Source: Microtetraspora sp. NBRC 13810
GTDB lineage: Bacteria > Actinomycetota > Actinomycetes > Streptosporangiales > Streptosporangiaceae
NCBI RefSeq assembly: GCF_030268685.1
Contig: NZ_BSRQ01000006.1
Span: 343,678 to 407,677 of the forward strand
Direction: 5' to 3'
DNA length: 64,000 nucleotides
This document shows, piece after piece, positions 1 to 9,847 of the stretch. Under the pieces are notes generated by a model, which saw nothing but the letters and a program-made list of their open reading frames with translations, was not told the origin of the DNA and made no database searches. Each line of letters starts with the position of its first letter. Position 1 is the stretch's first letter. A program made the translations under genes and the position numbers.

Positions 1-1
1 C

Positions 2-628
2 GACAGTCCGCTGGTGGCCGCCGTGCGGATGCTGCCGCTGATGATCGCCGCGATCACCGGCGGGCTCACCGCAGCCTGCGTGCTGCGCCGCGCCGGCCTG
101 CGCGCCACGATGAGCGGCGGCCTCGCCCTCACCGCCCTGGCCCTGGTGCCGACGCTGACCTGGGGGACCGAGCACCACACGGTGATGCTGACGATCTGCT
201 TCGCGGGCATCGGCTTCGGCGTGGAGGTGGCCCTGCTGGCCGCGTCCGACACGATCATGGCCTCGGCGCCCGCGTCGCAGGCGGGCGCCGCCGCGGCGAT
301 CGAGGAGACCGCCTACGAGCTCGGCGCCGGGCTGGGCATCGCCGTGCTCGGCACCGTCACCACGGTCGTCTACGCGCCCGCCCTGGCCGCCGTGCGCGGC
401 GTGCCGCCGCCGGTCATGCACCAGGCCCGCCAGTCGCTGGCCGCCGCGGCGGACGAGGCGCGGCGGCTCGGCGGGCGGCCGGGGGTGGAGCTGCTGGCGC
501 GGGCGCGGGAGGCGTTCATCACCGCCCTGCACTCCACCGTGCTGGTCAGCATCGTTCTACTGGCGCTGACCGCGCTGGCGGCCGCCCTGCTGGTCCCGCG
601 CCGCCCACCGGAGGATGACCCCTCGTAA
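2..628 (+). CDS. MFS drug exporter, C-terminal part (partial)
   Basis: This is the 3' end of a membrane transporter that begins before the window. The reading frame is open from base 2 and ends at a TAA at 626-628. The visible 208 residues hold several hydrophobic helices separated by short basic loops, for example MLPLMIAAITGGLTAACVL, and a last helix before a short charged tail. The pattern, including the small-residue-rich helices and the EETAYELGAGLGIAVLG segment, fits the second half of 14-helix DHA2 (EmrB/QacA type) proton-driven multidrug exporters. The substrate cannot be told from this half. It is followed 58 bases later by the doxX-like gene on the same strand. Confidence 0.75.
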   Translation, partial: DSPLVAAVRMLPLMIAAITGGLTAACVLRRAGLRATMSGGLALTALALVPTLTWGTEHHTVMLTICFAGIGFGVEVALLAASDTIMASAPASQAGAAAAIEETAYELGAGLGIAVLGTVTTVVYAPALAAVRGVPPPVMHQARQSLAAAADEARRLGGRPGVELLARAREAFITALHSTVLVSIVLLALTALAAALLVPRRPPEDDPS

Positions 629-686
629 CGTTTGGAGCCGCTCCTACCGGTCAGACGCCTATGAGCAACCGGACCTACCCATCAGA

Positions 687-1463
687 ATGAGTGACGTGCG
701 ACAAACCCTCCGCGATCTCGCCGCGCTCGCCGCCCGAATCGGCGTGGGCGGGATCTTCTTCGCCAACGGCTGGTTCAAGCTGGAGGCCGGGCTGAACGAC
801 ACCGGAGACCTGTTCGCCCAGCTCGGCGCGCCGGCTCCGGACGTGTGGGCCGGGGTCACCATGCTGGGCGAGCTGATCGGCGGCGCCCTGCTGGTGGCGG
901 GGCTCGCCGTGTCCGTCTGCGGGCTGCTGCTCTTCGCCGAGGCGCTGGCCGTCTTCGTCGTCGCCAGCGGCGACCCCGCCCTCCCGGTCACCTGGGGCGA
1001 CGTCAACCTGATCGTCGCGCTCGGCGCGGCCGCGATCCTGCTCGCCGTCGTCGGGGCAGGCCGCATCTCGGTGGACCACCTGGTGGTCATCAGGCGGCGG
1101 GCCGCGGAGGCGGAGGCCGACTTCGCCGCCGACGACGACGCCGACCGGGTGATCTCCTCCCTGCGCGACCCCACGGCCGCCCCCGAGACCCCGCCCGGCT
1201 CTCCCGGCACCGCGCGCGCCGAGCCGACCGCCCCGCTGCGCCCGCCCGCGGAGGAGCGCCGCAGGCCCTACGACTCCGCCGAGCCCGCAGACGCCCCCGT
1301 CTCCGCCGAGCCCGTGGACGCCCCCGTCTCCGCAGCGCAGGACGGCAAGGACGCCAAGGACCGGAAGCCGTCCATGCGGCAGGACTCCCCCGCGCTCCCG
1401 GCCGAGCACGGCGACATCCTGGTCGCCGGCCACGACCTCCGCGACGGCGACCAGTCGCGGTGA
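687..1463 (+). CDS. DoxX family membrane protein
   Basis: This 258-residue protein has a DoxX-type N-terminal half: four hydrophobic helices in about residues 10-135, starting with RIGVGGIFFANGWFKL, the usual first-helix signature. DoxX proteins are small membrane proteins linked to redox and thiol stress complexes in actinobacteria; the exact partner here is unknown. The C-terminal 110 residues are acidic, Pro/Ala-rich and probably cytosolic and disordered, with a near repeat of SAEPxDAPVSA. The frame is open further upstream (615), but the ATG at 687 starts directly before the DoxX homology and gives a normal N-terminus. Confidence 0.75.
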   Translation: MSDVRQTLRDLAALAARIGVGGIFFANGWFKLEAGLNDTGDLFAQLGAPAPDVWAGVTMLGELIGGALLVAGLAVSVCGLLLFAEALAVFVVASGDPALPVTWGDVNLIVALGAAAILLAVVGAGRISVDHLVVIRRRAAEAEADFAADDDADRVISSLRDPTAAPETPPGSPGTARAEPTAPLRPPAEERRRPYDSAEPADAPVSAEPVDAPVSAAQDGKDAKDRKPSMRQDSPALPAEHGDILVAGHDLRDGDQSR

Positions 1464-1479
1464 CCCCCGCGGTGACCCG

Positions 1480-1890
1480 TCACGGGTGCAGGGAAAGGCC
1501 CTTGAGCACCTTGTCCACGGCGTTACGCGGCCCGTGCACGGCGATGCCGGTCAGGCGCAGGTCGGCCACGGCCACCGCTTTCACGGCGGCGCGGTTGTCG
1601 TCGTCGTTGCCGGTCTTGAACAGGTCCTCGGTGTAGAGGGCGAGGTCCAGGCCGCGGGCGAGCGCCCGGCCGTGCGCCTGGCCGAGGGCGGCGGCGTCGG
1701 CGGCGTAGACGAGGACGGGCTGGCGGAACATCGGCAGGTAGGCGTTGCCGGAGGCGTCGCCGTACGGCTCGCCGACCAGGCCGGGGACGCCGCCCGCGAC
1801 CGCGCTCGCCAGGAACGCGGTGACGTTCAGCTTCTGCCAGGTGGCGAGATCCTCTCGCACGACGATGCCGATCTTGGTGTCGAAACGCAT
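1480..1890 (-). CDS. DUF2000 family protein
   Basis: A 136-residue protein starting MRFDTKIGIVVREDL, a typical DUF2000 opening: an N-terminal strand, LATWQKLNV, then the motif YLPMFRQPVLVY and a C-terminal half with TEDLFKTGNDDDNR. The family is small, cytosolic and of unknown biochemical role; it has a PTH2-like alpha/beta fold. It is divergent from an AraC-type regulator with about 60 bases between the starts, and this pairing suggests that the regulator controls it. The frame runs on upstream, but only residues from the ATG at 1890 resemble the family. Confidence 0.7.
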   Translation of the reverse strand: MRFDTKIGIVVREDLATWQKLNVTAFLASAVAGGVPGLVGEPYGDASGNAYLPMFRQPVLVYAADAAALGQAHGRALARGLDLALYTEDLFKTGNDDDNRAAVKAVAVADLRLTGIAVHGPRNAVDKVLKGLSLHP

Positions 1891-1950
1891 GCCGCCCACC
1901 CTGCCCGCGGCGGCCCGCCGGTGTCTTGAACGCTGGTGCGGCCAGGCACA

Positions 1951-2781
1951 ATGGCGGGGATGGCTGGTGACTGGTCCCGCTACTGGCGGTCCGCGGAGCG
2001 CCCGGTGGAGGCGATGCACGCCCACTTCGAGCGGCACGTCTACCACCGGCACAGCCATGAGACCTACTCCTTCGGCGTCACCGACACCGGCGTCCAGGCG
2101 TTCAGCTGCCGGGGCGCGAGCCACGCCAGCACGGCCGGGATGGTGATCGCGTTCAACCCGGACGAGCCGCACGACGGTCACCCGGGCGACGAGCTGGGGT
2201 TCACCTACCGGATCGTGCACCTCGGCGCGGAGCTGGTGACCGGGGTGCTCGACGGGGCGGCCGGCGGGCGGGCCGGAGCGCCGCTGTTCGCCGAGCCGGT
2301 GCTGCGTGACCCCGTGCTGGCCGCCGGGCTGCGGCGGCTGCACACGGCGCTGCTCGGGCCGGCTCCCGCGCTGGTCCGTGACGAGGTGCTGGACGGCGTG
2401 GTGCTGGCGATGGCCGGCCGGGCGGCCACCCGCGGGCCGCGTACCGCGCCGGCGCCCGCCGGGGCGCGGTGGATCGCGGCGCGGGTCCGCGAACTGCTCG
2501 ACGCGCGTTTCCCCGCCGATCTCGACGCGGAGGCCCTCGCCGCCGCGGCGGGGGTCAGCCGCTTCGCCGTCTACCGGGCGTTCCGCGCGGTGCACGGCAT
2601 GACGCCCGGCGACTACCAGCGGCAGCTCCGGCTGCGCGACGCGCGCGGGCGGCTGGCCGGGGGCGCGCCGATCGCGGAGGCCGCCGCGCTGGCCGGGTTC
2701 GCCGACCAGAGCCACCTGACCCGCTGGTTCGTCCGCGCCTACGGCGTCACCCCCGGCGCCTTCCGCGCCGCCGCCGGCTGA
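1951..2781 (+). CDS. AraC family transcriptional regulator
   Basis: A regulator of 276 residues. The N-terminal half is a cupin-like AraC ligand-binding domain with the metal/ligand-pocket type motif HVYHRHSHETYSFG and FNPDEPHDGHP. The C-terminal 100 residues carry two helix-turn-helix units: LAAAAGVSRFAVYRAFRAVHGMTPGDY and IAEAAALAGFADQSHLTRWF, ending in GVTPGAFR, the standard AraC signature. It probably controls the divergent DUF2000 gene and itself from the short shared intergenic region. The start is uncertain: ATG 1951 is used here, but ATG 1960 and GTG 1936 are also in frame and none has a good ribosome site. Confidence 0.85.
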   Translation: MAGMAGDWSRYWRSAERPVEAMHAHFERHVYHRHSHETYSFGVTDTGVQAFSCRGASHASTAGMVIAFNPDEPHDGHPGDELGFTYRIVHLGAELVTGVLDGAAGGRAGAPLFAEPVLRDPVLAAGLRRLHTALLGPAPALVRDEVLDGVVLAMAGRAATRGPRTAPAPAGARWIAARVRELLDARFPADLDAEALAAAAGVSRFAVYRAFRAVHGMTPGDYQRQLRLRDARGRLAGGAPIAEAAALAGFADQSHLTRWFVRAYGVTPGAFRAAAG

Positions 2782-2817
2782 CCACCCACCGGCGCGCCGC
2801 CCGGGCACGCGGACGGC

Positions 2818-3765
2818 TCACCGGGAGGCGGCGGCGAAGCGGTTGGACAGGTCGCGGAAGCGGGTGGCGAGTTCCGGCGGCGACTCGACCTCGAAGGGGA
2901 CGTCCAGCATGATCAGCACGTAGGCGACCAGGTCGTAGGAGTCCGTGGCGAGTTCCAGCAGGCAGGTGTGGTCGTCGATCGGGGTGACGACGCCGTCGAC
3001 GCGCCCGGCGACCTCCCCGGCCGGGACGCGCAGCCGCAGCCGGGCGCGCAGCGGCCACATGTCGAAGCCCATGGTCCTGCGCAGGTAGGCGGCCACGTCG
3101 CCGTCGGGCGGCTCGCGGTGGGTGAAGCGGGGGCCGTTGGGCGTGCGCGGGGTCATCCGGTCCACCCGGAAGGTTCGCCAGCCCGCCCGGCCCGCGTCCC
3201 AGCCGACGAGGTACCACCTGCGGCCCCAGGAGACCACGCGGTGCGGCTCGACGTCCCTGCGGGACTCCGCGCCGTGGTGGTCGAGGTAGCTGAAGCGGAG
3301 GGTCTCAGCGCTCCGGATGGCGGCCGAGATCCAGGTGAGCGCGGACGCGTCCACGGTGGGGCCGCCACCCGGCGCGATCGCGACCATGGCCCCGTCCAGG
3401 GCGTCGACCCGCTCCCGCAGCCGCGACGGCATCACCTGGCGCATCTTGGTCAGGGCGCGCAGCGACGCCTCCTCGATGCCCGCGACGCTGCCCGCCGCGC
3501 CGGTGTGCAGCCCGACGGCCACCGCCACGGCCTCCTCGTCGTCCAGCAGCAGCGGCGGCAGCGCGGCCCCGGCCCCGAGCCGGTAGCCGCCCGCCGCCCC
3601 CTTCAGTGCGTGCACGGGGTACCCCAGCTCGCGCAGCCGTTCCACGTCGCGCCGGACGGTCCTGGTGGTGACGCCGAGACGCTCGGCGAGGGCGGCACCG
3701 GACCACTCCTGGCGCATCTGGAGCAGAGACAGCATTCGGATCAGGCGAGCAGACGTTTCCCGCAT
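2818..3765 (-). CDS. HTH/WYL-domain transcriptional regulator
   Basis: A 315-residue regulator of the YafY/DeoR-like type. Residues 1-60 form a winged helix ([26 protein letters not shown]). Residues about 140-220 form the WYL domain, seen as RRWYLVGWD and followed by WRTFRVDRM; a C-terminal WCX-like region follows. WYL domains bind small ligands or nucleic acid. The ATG is preceded by GGAGGA with only one base of spacing, so the true start may differ slightly, but [16 protein letters not shown] is the usual family opening. It is divergent from the epoxide hydrolase gene with 62 bases between starts, so that gene is its likely target. Confidence 0.85.
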   Translation of the reverse strand: MRETSARLIRMLSLLQMRQEWSGAALAERLGVTTRTVRRDVERLRELGYPVHALKGAAGGYRLGAGAALPPLLLDDEEAVAVAVGLHTGAAGSVAGIEEASLRALTKMRQVMPSRLRERVDALDGAMVAIAPGGGPTVDASALTWISAAIRSAETLRFSYLDHHGAESRRDVEPHRVVSWGRRWYLVGWDAGRAGWRTFRVDRMTPRTPNGPRFTHREPPDGDVAAYLRRTMGFDMWPLRARLRLRVPAGEVAGRVDGVVTPIDDHTCLLELATDSYDLVAYVLIMLDVPFEVESPPELATRFRDLSNRFAAASR

Positions 3766-3827
3766 TCCTCCACCATGGCCTACATATAGGACCGAGCTTG
3801 TCCGCTACGGACCCGATGCTGACCGGC
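3766..3827. promoter_or_regulatory. divergent promoter region, WYL regulator / epoxide hydrolase
   Basis: The 62 bases between the two start codons contain CCTACATATAGG (about 3779-3790), an imperfect palindrome with TATA-like bases usable as a -10 element on either strand. The arrangement suggests shared control; no separate operator could be defined. Confidence 0.4.
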
Positions 3828-4967
3828 ATGAACACGCAGCCCTTCCGCATCGACATCCCGCAGGCCGACCTCGACGAGCTGGCCGACCGGCTGGCCCGCA
3901 CCCGCTGGCCGGACGAGCTGCCGGGCGTCGGCTGGTCCTACGGGGTGAACAAGGACTATCTCCTTGAACTGGTCGATCACTGGCGTACCGGCTACGACTG
4001 GCGGGAGCACGAGGCCAGGCTCAACCGGCTGCCGCAGTACACGACGACGATCGACGGGCAGAACATCCACTTCCTGCACGTGCGGTCGCCGGAGCCGGAC
4101 GCCGTGCCGCTGATCCTCACGCACGGCTGGCCGAGCACGGTGTACGACTTCATGGACCTCATCGGGCCGCTCACCGACCCGCGCGCGCACGGCGGCGACC
4201 CGGCCGACGCCTTCCACGTCGTCGCCCCCTCGCTGCCGGGCTTCGCGTTCTCCGGCCCGACCGGGGCGACCGGCTGGGGGTCCAGGCGGATCGCGCGGGC
4301 CTGGGACGAGCTGATGCGCGGCCTCGGCTACGACCGGTACGGCGCGCAGGGCGGCGACTTCGGCAGCGTCGTCTCGCCCGAGCTGGGCAGGATCGCCCCC
4401 GAGCGGGTGATCGGCGTCCACGTCAACGCGCTGGTCACCGCCTCGATGCCGGCCGACCCTTCGGACCTGGACCGTCTCTCCGAGGCGGAGCGGGAGGCGG
4501 CCGGGCGGAACAAGATGGCGTGGTACGCCCATTCGGGATACGCGACCCAGATGAGCACCCGGCCGCAGACCCTGGCCTACGCGCTCAACGACTCCCCGGC
4601 GGGACAGCTCGCCTGGAACCTGGAGTGGTTCGTGGACTGGGATCCCACCGCGACCAGGCAGACCCCGATCGACCGGGACGCCTTCCTGACCGATGTCACG
4701 ATCTTCTGGCTCACCGGGACGGCGGGCTCGGCGGCCCGGATCTACCTGGAGGCCGGCGGCGAGGCGTGGGGCACGCGTCCGGCGCGCTCCCCGGTGCCCA
4801 CCGGGGTGGCGTGCTTCCTCGGCGACGGGGCGATCCGGGGTCTCGCGGAGCTGTCCCACACGATCACCCACTGGTCGGATTATGCGGAGGGCGGCCACTT
4901 CGCCTCGCTCCAGGCCCCCGGCCCGCTGGTCTCCGACATCCGCGCGTTCTTCCGCACGCTCAGGTAA
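3828..4967 (+). CDS. epoxide hydrolase (EHN type alpha/beta-hydrolase)
   Basis: This protein of about 379 residues matches epoxide hydrolases of the EHN type. The N-terminal part ([26 protein letters not shown]) is the epoxide-hydrolase N domain. The oxyanion motif HGWPS follows, and the nucleophile elbow is GGDFGS with Asp as nucleophile rather than Ser. The catalytic His is in the C-terminal GGHFASL. Such enzymes open epoxides to diols in the cytosol; the natural substrate is unknown. The ATG at 3828 begins right before the conserved N domain; upstream in-frame starts at 3798 and 3816 are less likely. A strong hairpin follows the stop. Confidence 0.85.
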   Translation: MNTQPFRIDIPQADLDELADRLARTRWPDELPGVGWSYGVNKDYLLELVDHWRTGYDWREHEARLNRLPQYTTTIDGQNIHFLHVRSPEPDAVPLILTHGWPSTVYDFMDLIGPLTDPRAHGGDPADAFHVVAPSLPGFAFSGPTGATGWGSRRIARAWDELMRGLGYDRYGAQGGDFGSVVSPELGRIAPERVIGVHVNALVTASMPADPSDLDRLSEAEREAAGRNKMAWYAHSGYATQMSTRPQTLAYALNDSPAGQLAWNLEWFVDWDPTATRQTPIDRDAFLTDVTIFWLTGTAGSAARIYLEAGGEAWGTRPARSPVPTGVACFLGDGAIRGLAELSHTITHWSDYAEGGHFASLQAPGPLVSDIRAFFRTLR

Positions 4968-4975
4968 GGCACCGG

Positions 4976-5006
4976 CCCGGCGGGTGACCTGACCTCACCC
5001 GCCGGG
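4976..5006 (+). terminator. hairpin terminator after epoxide hydrolase
   Basis: A 12-bp perfect stem (CCCGGCGGGTGA and its complement) encloses a 7-base loop nine bases after the stop codon. No T-run follows, which is common in GC-rich actinobacteria. Confidence 0.6.
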
Positions 5007-5121
5007 ACCGGCACCCTAAACGATGACGCCAACCCGGCCGTGAACGCAAGTCGGAGTCCGGCCTGGTGAGGCATACAGCGGCCGCCGATGCGGAACGACC
5101 CTTCCAGGGGGAGGACTCGGG

Positions 5122-5464
5122 ATGCCGTGGGCTGAGCTGGTGGAGGTGGTGGAGCCGTCGGGGCAGGGCTTGGTGCAGTTCGCCGAGCTGGCCCTGGCGC
5201 TGCTGCTGTGCTCGCTCATCGGGCTGGAGCGCGAGGTGAAGCAGATGTGCGCGACATCCTCGACGTGATCGACCGGGCGGGTTACTCCGTCGAGCGCACG
5301 GCCACCGAGCGCCTGTCCCCCGCCGAGGGGGCCAGGGGGGCGCCGACGATCGAGGTGCGGGTGGCGCTGCGCGGGCCGCATCCGATGTCCGGGCTGCTCG
5401 CGACGCTGTCCGGGCATCCCGGCGTGCTGATCGTGGACACCGGCGACATCGACGCGAGCGACTG
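5122..5464 (+). pseudogene. mgtC/sapB-like gene, internally deleted
   Basis: The ATG at 5122 opens a frame whose first 37 codons match the N-terminus of MgtC/SapB family membrane proteins (FAELALALLLCSLIGLEREV). At about 5240 the frame runs into a stop, while the other frame (from about 5244) reads VRDILDVIDRAGYSVE and onwards to DTGDIDASD, which is the C-terminal ACT-like domain of the same family. Roughly the middle 110-130 residues, with the remaining helices, are missing and the two ends are out of frame. It therefore looks like a remnant made by one internal deletion. Neither part should be functional. Confidence 0.7.
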
Positions 5465-5469
5465 ACGCG

Positions 5470-6141
5470 TCACGTCAGGACCGACTCCCCGCCGGGATAG
5501 GCGAAGGACGAGCGCGGCGAGTAGAAGCCCCACATGATCTGGAGCGGCTCTGCCGGGCGCAGGGCGTACACGGGGTGCTCCGGCTCCAGGAACTCCACCG
5601 ACACCACCTCGAACGGGTCCACCGGCTCGGCCACGAAGGGGTAGAACCCGCTGATCATGCGCCCCCCGACCTCGGTGATGTAGTGCAACTGTCCCCTGTT
5701 GGCCGCCGTGCCGGTCTCCCCGGCCCGCGCGGTGGTGCGGATCACCGGGACGCCGCCGGACTCGGTGGTCGCGACCAGGACGCCGTCCGTGATCTCGATC
5801 GTGGTGCGGCCCTCGGTGGCCGGCACGCCACGGGCGGCGGCGTACTCGCGCACCACCTCGCTGGAGTTGAAGTAGTGCGTCCAGCAGCGGCCGGGGGTCG
5901 CCCCGTCGGGCGCGTAGGCGTCCTCCAGGTCCGGGCCGATGTAGGTCAGCGAGTAGGCGCCGAAGCCCGAGGTCTGCTCCGGGCGGTCCACGACGTACTG
6001 GTTCAGGAAGACCTGCCGGTTGGCCATGGGCGTGAGGCCGCCGGGCACCAGGCCGGCCACGGCCTCCGGGTCGGCCGGGATCCAGCCGAAGTAGATCATC
6101 CGGCTGTTGACGACGAGCTGGGGAGCCACGATCTCGGACAC
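5470..6141 (-). CDS. acetoacetate decarboxylase-like protein
   Basis: A cytosolic protein of 223 residues that resembles the acetoacetate-decarboxylase superfamily: an early segment with IPADPEAVAGLVPGGLTP, a central strand-rich barrel, and a region with YFNSSEVVREYAAARG. I could not confirm the Schiff-base lysine of true acetoacetate decarboxylase, and there are almost no lysines in the protein. It is therefore better read as a superfamily member of unknown reaction, possibly a hydratase or decarboxylase of a natural-product or fatty-acid route. It is a single gene, and its promoter lies in the 100 bases to 6245. Confidence 0.6.
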   Translation of the reverse strand: MSEIVAPQLVVNSRMIYFGWIPADPEAVAGLVPGGLTPMANRQVFLNQYVVDRPEQTSGFGAYSLTYIGPDLEDAYAPDGATPGRCWTHYFNSSEVVREYAAARGVPATEGRTTIEITDGVLVATTESGGVPVIRTTARAGETGTAANRGQLHYITEVGGRMISGFYPFVAEPVDPFEVVSVEFLEPEHPVYALRPAEPLQIMWGFYSPRSSFAYPGGESVLT

Positions 6142-6245
6142 GGCGATCTCCCGGGACGGTCAGCGGTGGGTCACCGTGACGATACGTTGCGCGGCCGGGG
6201 GCGGCAATCGGTCCGGCGAACTTCACGCACGCCCGCGGCGGCGGC

Positions 6246-7649
6246 TCACAGGTCGGCGGAGAGCCTGGCGATCGCCCGCATCTTGTTCATCGCGTCGAGC
6301 GCGGCGACCTTGTAGGACTCCGCCAGCGTCGGATAGTTGAACACCGCGTTGACCAGGTAGTCCACGGTCCCGCCGCAGCCCATCACGGTCTGCCCGATGT
6401 GCACCAGCTCGGTGGCCCCGGTGCCGAACACGTGCACGCCCAGCAGCCGCCGGTCCTCCGGGGAGACGAGCAGCTTGAGCATGCCGTACGAGTCGCCGAT
6501 GATCTGGCCGCGGGCCAGCTCCCTGTACCGTGAGACGCCCACCTCGAACGGGATCTTCTCCCTGGTCAGGTCGTCCTCGGACTTCCCGACGAAGCTGATC
6601 TCCGGGACCGTGTAGATGCCGATCGGCTGGAGCTCGTGCATGTCCGCGACGGGCTCGCCGCAGGCGTGCTGGGCGGCCAGCCGGCCCTGTTCCATCGAGG
6701 TGGCGGCGAGCGCGGGGAAGCCGATGACGTCGCCGACGGCGTAGATGTGCGGGACCGTGGTGGCGTAGTTCTCGTCCACCTTGATCCGGCCGCGGTCGTC
6801 GGCGGCGAGGCCGGCGGCTTCGAGGCACAGCTCGGCCGTCTTGCCCTGCCGTCCCGCCGAGTACATGACGCAGTCGGCGGGGATCTTCTTGCCGCTCTCC
6901 AGGACGGTGAGCGCCCCGCGCGGCCGGCGCTCGACGGCGGCGACGCTCTCCCCGAAGCGGAAGGTCACCGCGAGGTCGCGCAGGTGGTACTTGAGCGCCT
7001 CGACGATCTCCAGGTCGCAGAAGTCCAGCATCCGCTCGCGGCGCTCCACCACCGTGACCTTGGTGCCGAGTGCCGCGAACATCGAGGCGTACTCGATGCC
7101 GATCACCCCGGCGCCCACCACCACGAGCGTCTCGGGCACCCGGTCGAGGTGCAGGATCGCGTCGGAGTCGATGACGGTGCGGTCGTCGAACTCCACGCTG
7201 TCCGGGCGGGCCGGCGAGGTCCCGGTGGCGACCACGATCCTTTCGGCGGTGACCTTCTTCTCCTGCTCGCCGGAGACCATCACGGTGTGCGGGTCGAGGA
7301 ACCTGGCGGTGCCCTGGAGCATGGTCACATGGTTGCGGCTGAGCTGGCTGCGGATGACCTGGATCTCACGCCCGATCACGTGCTGGGTGCGCATGCCGAG
7401 GTCGGCGACGGTGATCTCGTCCTTCACCCGGTAGCTCTGGCCGTACAGCTCGCGCTGGTTGAGGCCGGTCAGGTAGAGGACGGCCTCGCGGAGCGTCTTG
7501 GACGGGATGGTGCCGGTGTTGATGCACACGCCGCCGAGCATGTGCCGCTTCTCCACGATCGCCACCCGCCTGCCGAGCTTGGCCGCGGCGATGGCGGCCT
7601 TCTGCCCGCCGGGACCGGAGCCGATCACCAGGAGATCGAAGTCGTACAT
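6246..7649 (-). CDS. sthA: soluble pyridine nucleotide transhydrogenase (Si-specific)
   Basis: A 467-residue FAD flavoprotein that passes hydride between NADPH and NAD. It starts [19 protein letters not shown], the FAD Rossmann motif. [14 protein letters not shown] follows; the second Cys of the disulfide found in dihydrolipoamide dehydrogenases is a Thr, which marks the SthA type. A second Rossmann motif ([15 protein letters not shown]) binds the nicotinamide cofactor, and the C-terminal dimer domain ends in [19 protein letters not shown]. The length equals that of the family. The ATG at 7649 has GGGAGGA upstream; in-frame codons further up are not conserved. Confidence 0.9.
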   Translation of the reverse strand: MYDFDLLVIGSGPGGQKAAIAAAKLGRRVAIVEKRHMLGGVCINTGTIPSKTLREAVLYLTGLNQRELYGQSYRVKDEITVADLGMRTQHVIGREIQVIRSQLSRNHVTMLQGTARFLDPHTVMVSGEQEKKVTAERIVVATGTSPARPDSVEFDDRTVIDSDAILHLDRVPETLVVVGAGVIGIEYASMFAALGTKVTVVERRERMLDFCDLEIVEALKYHLRDLAVTFRFGESVAAVERRPRGALTVLESGKKIPADCVMYSAGRQGKTAELCLEAAGLAADDRGRIKVDENYATTVPHIYAVGDVIGFPALAATSMEQGRLAAQHACGEPVADMHELQPIGIYTVPEISFVGKSEDDLTREKIPFEVGVSRYRELARGQIIGDSYGMLKLLVSPEDRRLLGVHVFGTGATELVHIGQTVMGCGGTVDYLVNAVFNYPTLAESYKVAALDAMNKMRAIARLSADL

Positions 7650-7798
7650 GGGGGGCGTCCTCCCGATCGGCGCGCGAAATCCCGCCGGTGCGACGGTCAT
7701 GACGCCAGTGTGCTGGTTCCAGCACTCCAATTCGAGATGCTCGATCATCATAATTGGCGAACTGGGCGTGTATCTCTCTGAGAAGAGGAACATCCGCT

Positions 7799-9847
7799 AT
7801 GCCAGATATTGGGGATTTATCGCACGACGATCCCTCCGAAATCGGCGGGTACCGTCTGGTGGGACGCCTGGGCGACGGCGTCTATGTCGGCGAACGGGCC
7901 GGGGAACGCGTCGTGGTCAGGCTGCTCCCCGCCGACATCGGGCAGGAGCGGTTCCTCGCCGCCGTCGAGCCGTTGCGCGGCGTCTCCGCCTTCTGCACCG
8001 CGCAGATCCTGGAGACCGGCAGCCTCGGCGGCCGGCCGTACCTGGTCAGCGAGTTCATCGAGGGGCCCACCCTGGAGGAGGCGGTGGCCGCCGGCGAGCG
8101 GCTGACCGGCGCGCCGCTGCACCGGTTCGCGGTGGGGACGATGACCGCGCTGGTCGCGCTGCACCAGTCGGGGGTGGTGCACGGGGACATCCGGCCGGGC
8201 AACGTGGTGCTCGGGCCGGACGGGCCGCGGGTGGTCAACTTCGGGGTGACGCAGGCGAGCGCGGCGGGCGCGGACGCCACCACCCGCAGGATGGCGCCGC
8301 CCGCCTACACCGCGCCGGAGCGGCTGCGGGCCGAGATCCCGCCGCGCCCGGCGGCCGACCTGTTCTCCTGGGCGGCGACGGTGCTCTTCGCCGCGTCCGG
8401 CCGGCCGCCCTTCGGCGGGGACACGATGGCCGCCACGATCAACCTCGTCCTGACCGCCGAGCCCGATCTGTCCGGCCTCGGCGACCTGCGCGGCCTGGTC
8501 GCCTCCTGCCTGGCCAAGGAGCCGGGCGAGCGGCCGTCCGCGAGCAACGTGCTGCTCCGCCTGGTCGGCGAGACGACGTTCCTCACCGGCGAGCTCACCC
8601 GCTTCCCCCCACCCACCGGCACGCCCGTCCAACTCCCCCCGCCCACCGGCACACCCGTCCCCTCGCCTCCGCCCACCGGCACATCCGTCCCTCCGCCGCC
8701 GCCCACCGGCGCATCCGTCCCCCCGGCTCAGCCCGGCACGCCGTCCCCGGCCGGGCAGCGGACCCGGCCGCTGCCGCGGCGGCGCGGGATCCTGATCGCG
8801 GTGGCGGCCTTCGTGGCGGGCGCGCTCGTCTCCGGGGCCGGCGTCTACGCGGTGGCCTTCGACCGCGCCGAGGCCCGGGCCGGGGCGGCGCCCTCGGCCC
8901 CGGCCGGCACCGCCGGCCCGCTGATCCAGCCGGACCGGACCGCCGCCCCGCAACAGTCCGTGGCCCCCGAGGCGGCCTCGGACCGGGAGCTCCCGGCGAT
9001 CGGCGCGACCCTGCACGAGCATCCCGAAGACCCGGTGGGGGTGGTCGGTTACCTCCAGGGCAAATATCCCTTCGGCGGCTACGTGCGCACCGGGACCGGC
9101 GGGTTCCGGCGGATCAGCATGACGGACGAGCCGATCGTGTCCCCGGCCGGCGACTGGGTCGCGCTCAACCCCTGGTTCAAGTTCCAGAACTCCGACACCG
9201 ACCGGATCGGCTTCCTCAACCTCGCCACCGGGGAGCGGTTCTCGGTGGCCACGGTGCAGAAGCCCCAGGAGACGTGGTTCCCGACCTGGTCGCGGGACGG
9301 CAGGCGGCTGCTGCTCTCCGTCACGAGCGAGAAGCGGGAACGGATCACCGGCTTCGTCCTGGTCGACGTCGCCGCGCGGAAGGCGACCGTGGTCGAGTCG
9401 GAGTTCTCCGACAACCCCAGTCTGAACTTCGCCTTCACCCCCGACGGCACGATCACCCGTGGCTTCTACAACAACGACCGTTTCGGCGTCGACCTCTACG
9501 ACGCCACCGGCCGGGTGATCCGCACGATGCACTGGGTGGGCAGGCCGGTCGGCTACGACTGGTACTCCCCCTCGGGCCGCTACTTCGTGACCGTGTGTCC
9601 CAGCGAGGAGGACGCCTGCGTCTGGGACGCGCGCACCGGGGGGCGCAAGGCGACCGTGCGGTTGCCGAAGAAGGACGCCTCCCTGCTGGGCTGGTTCAAC
9701 GAGAACAACCTGATCTTCCAGGTGCCGGACGGGAACGGCAGGACGGCGAAGGTGCACGTCGTGGACCTGACCGGTGCCAAGGTCCGGTTGCTCGCCGACG
9801 TCACCAGGCTCCGGGCGTCGTTGCAGTTCGGCCGGATCGCCCGCTGA
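7799..9847 (+). CDS. membrane pseudokinase with C-terminal sensor-like domain
   Basis: A 682-residue protein with a Pkn-type kinase fold at residues 17-265, a Pro-rich linker made of four 10-residue PPPTG repeats (about 270-310), one membrane helix (about 330-354) and a C-terminal extracytoplasmic domain that looks like a beta-propeller (repeated strand blocks such as SPAGDWVAL and TWSRDGRRLLL). Key kinase residues are changed: the VAVK lysine is Arg41 (VVVRLL), HRD is HGD (128-130), the catalytic-loop Lys is Arg132, and the DFG Asp is Asn147 (VVNFGV). ATP-Mg binding and catalysis should be lost, so it is probably a scaffold or regulator of the next gene. AGAGGAA precedes the ATG. Confidence 0.85.
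   Translation: MPDIGDLSHDDPSEIGGYRLVGRLGDGVYVGERAGERVVVRLLPADIGQERFLAAVEPLRGVSAFCTAQILETGSLGGRPYLVSEFIEGPTLEEAVAAGERLTGAPLHRFAVGTMTALVALHQSGVVHGDIRPGNVVLGPDGPRVVNFGVTQASAAGADATTRRMAPPAYTAPERLRAEIPPRPAADLFSWAATVLFAASGRPPFGGDTMAATINLVLTAEPDLSGLGDLRGLVASCLAKEPGERPSASNVLLRLVGETTFLTGELTRFPPPTGTPVQLPPPTGTPVPSPPPTGTSVPPPPPTGASVPPAQPGTPSPAGQRTRPLPRRRGILIAVAAFVAGALVSGAGVYAVAFDRAEARAGAAPSAPAGTAGPLIQPDRTAAPQQSVAPEAASDRELPAIGATLHEHPEDPVGVVGYLQGKYPFGGYVRTGTGGFRRISMTDEPIVSPAGDWVALNPWFKFQNSDTDRIGFLNLATGERFSVATVQKPQETWFPTWSRDGRRLLLSVTSEKRERITGFVLVDVAARKATVVESEFSDNPSLNFAFTPDGTITRGFYNNDRFGVDLYDATGRVIRTMHWVGRPVGYDWYSPSGRYFVTVCPSEEDACVWDARTGGRKATVRLPKKDASLLGWFNENNLIFQVPDGNGRTAKVHVVDLTGAKVRLLADVTRLRASLQFGRIAR
8606..8725 (+). 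repeat. four 30-bp tandem repeats inside the pseudokinase gene
   Basis: Four in-frame copies of a 30-base unit encode PPPTGTPVQL, PPPTGTPVPS, PPPTGTSVPP and PPPTGASVPP, forming the flexible linker before the membrane helix. Copy number may vary between strains. Confidence 0.75.
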
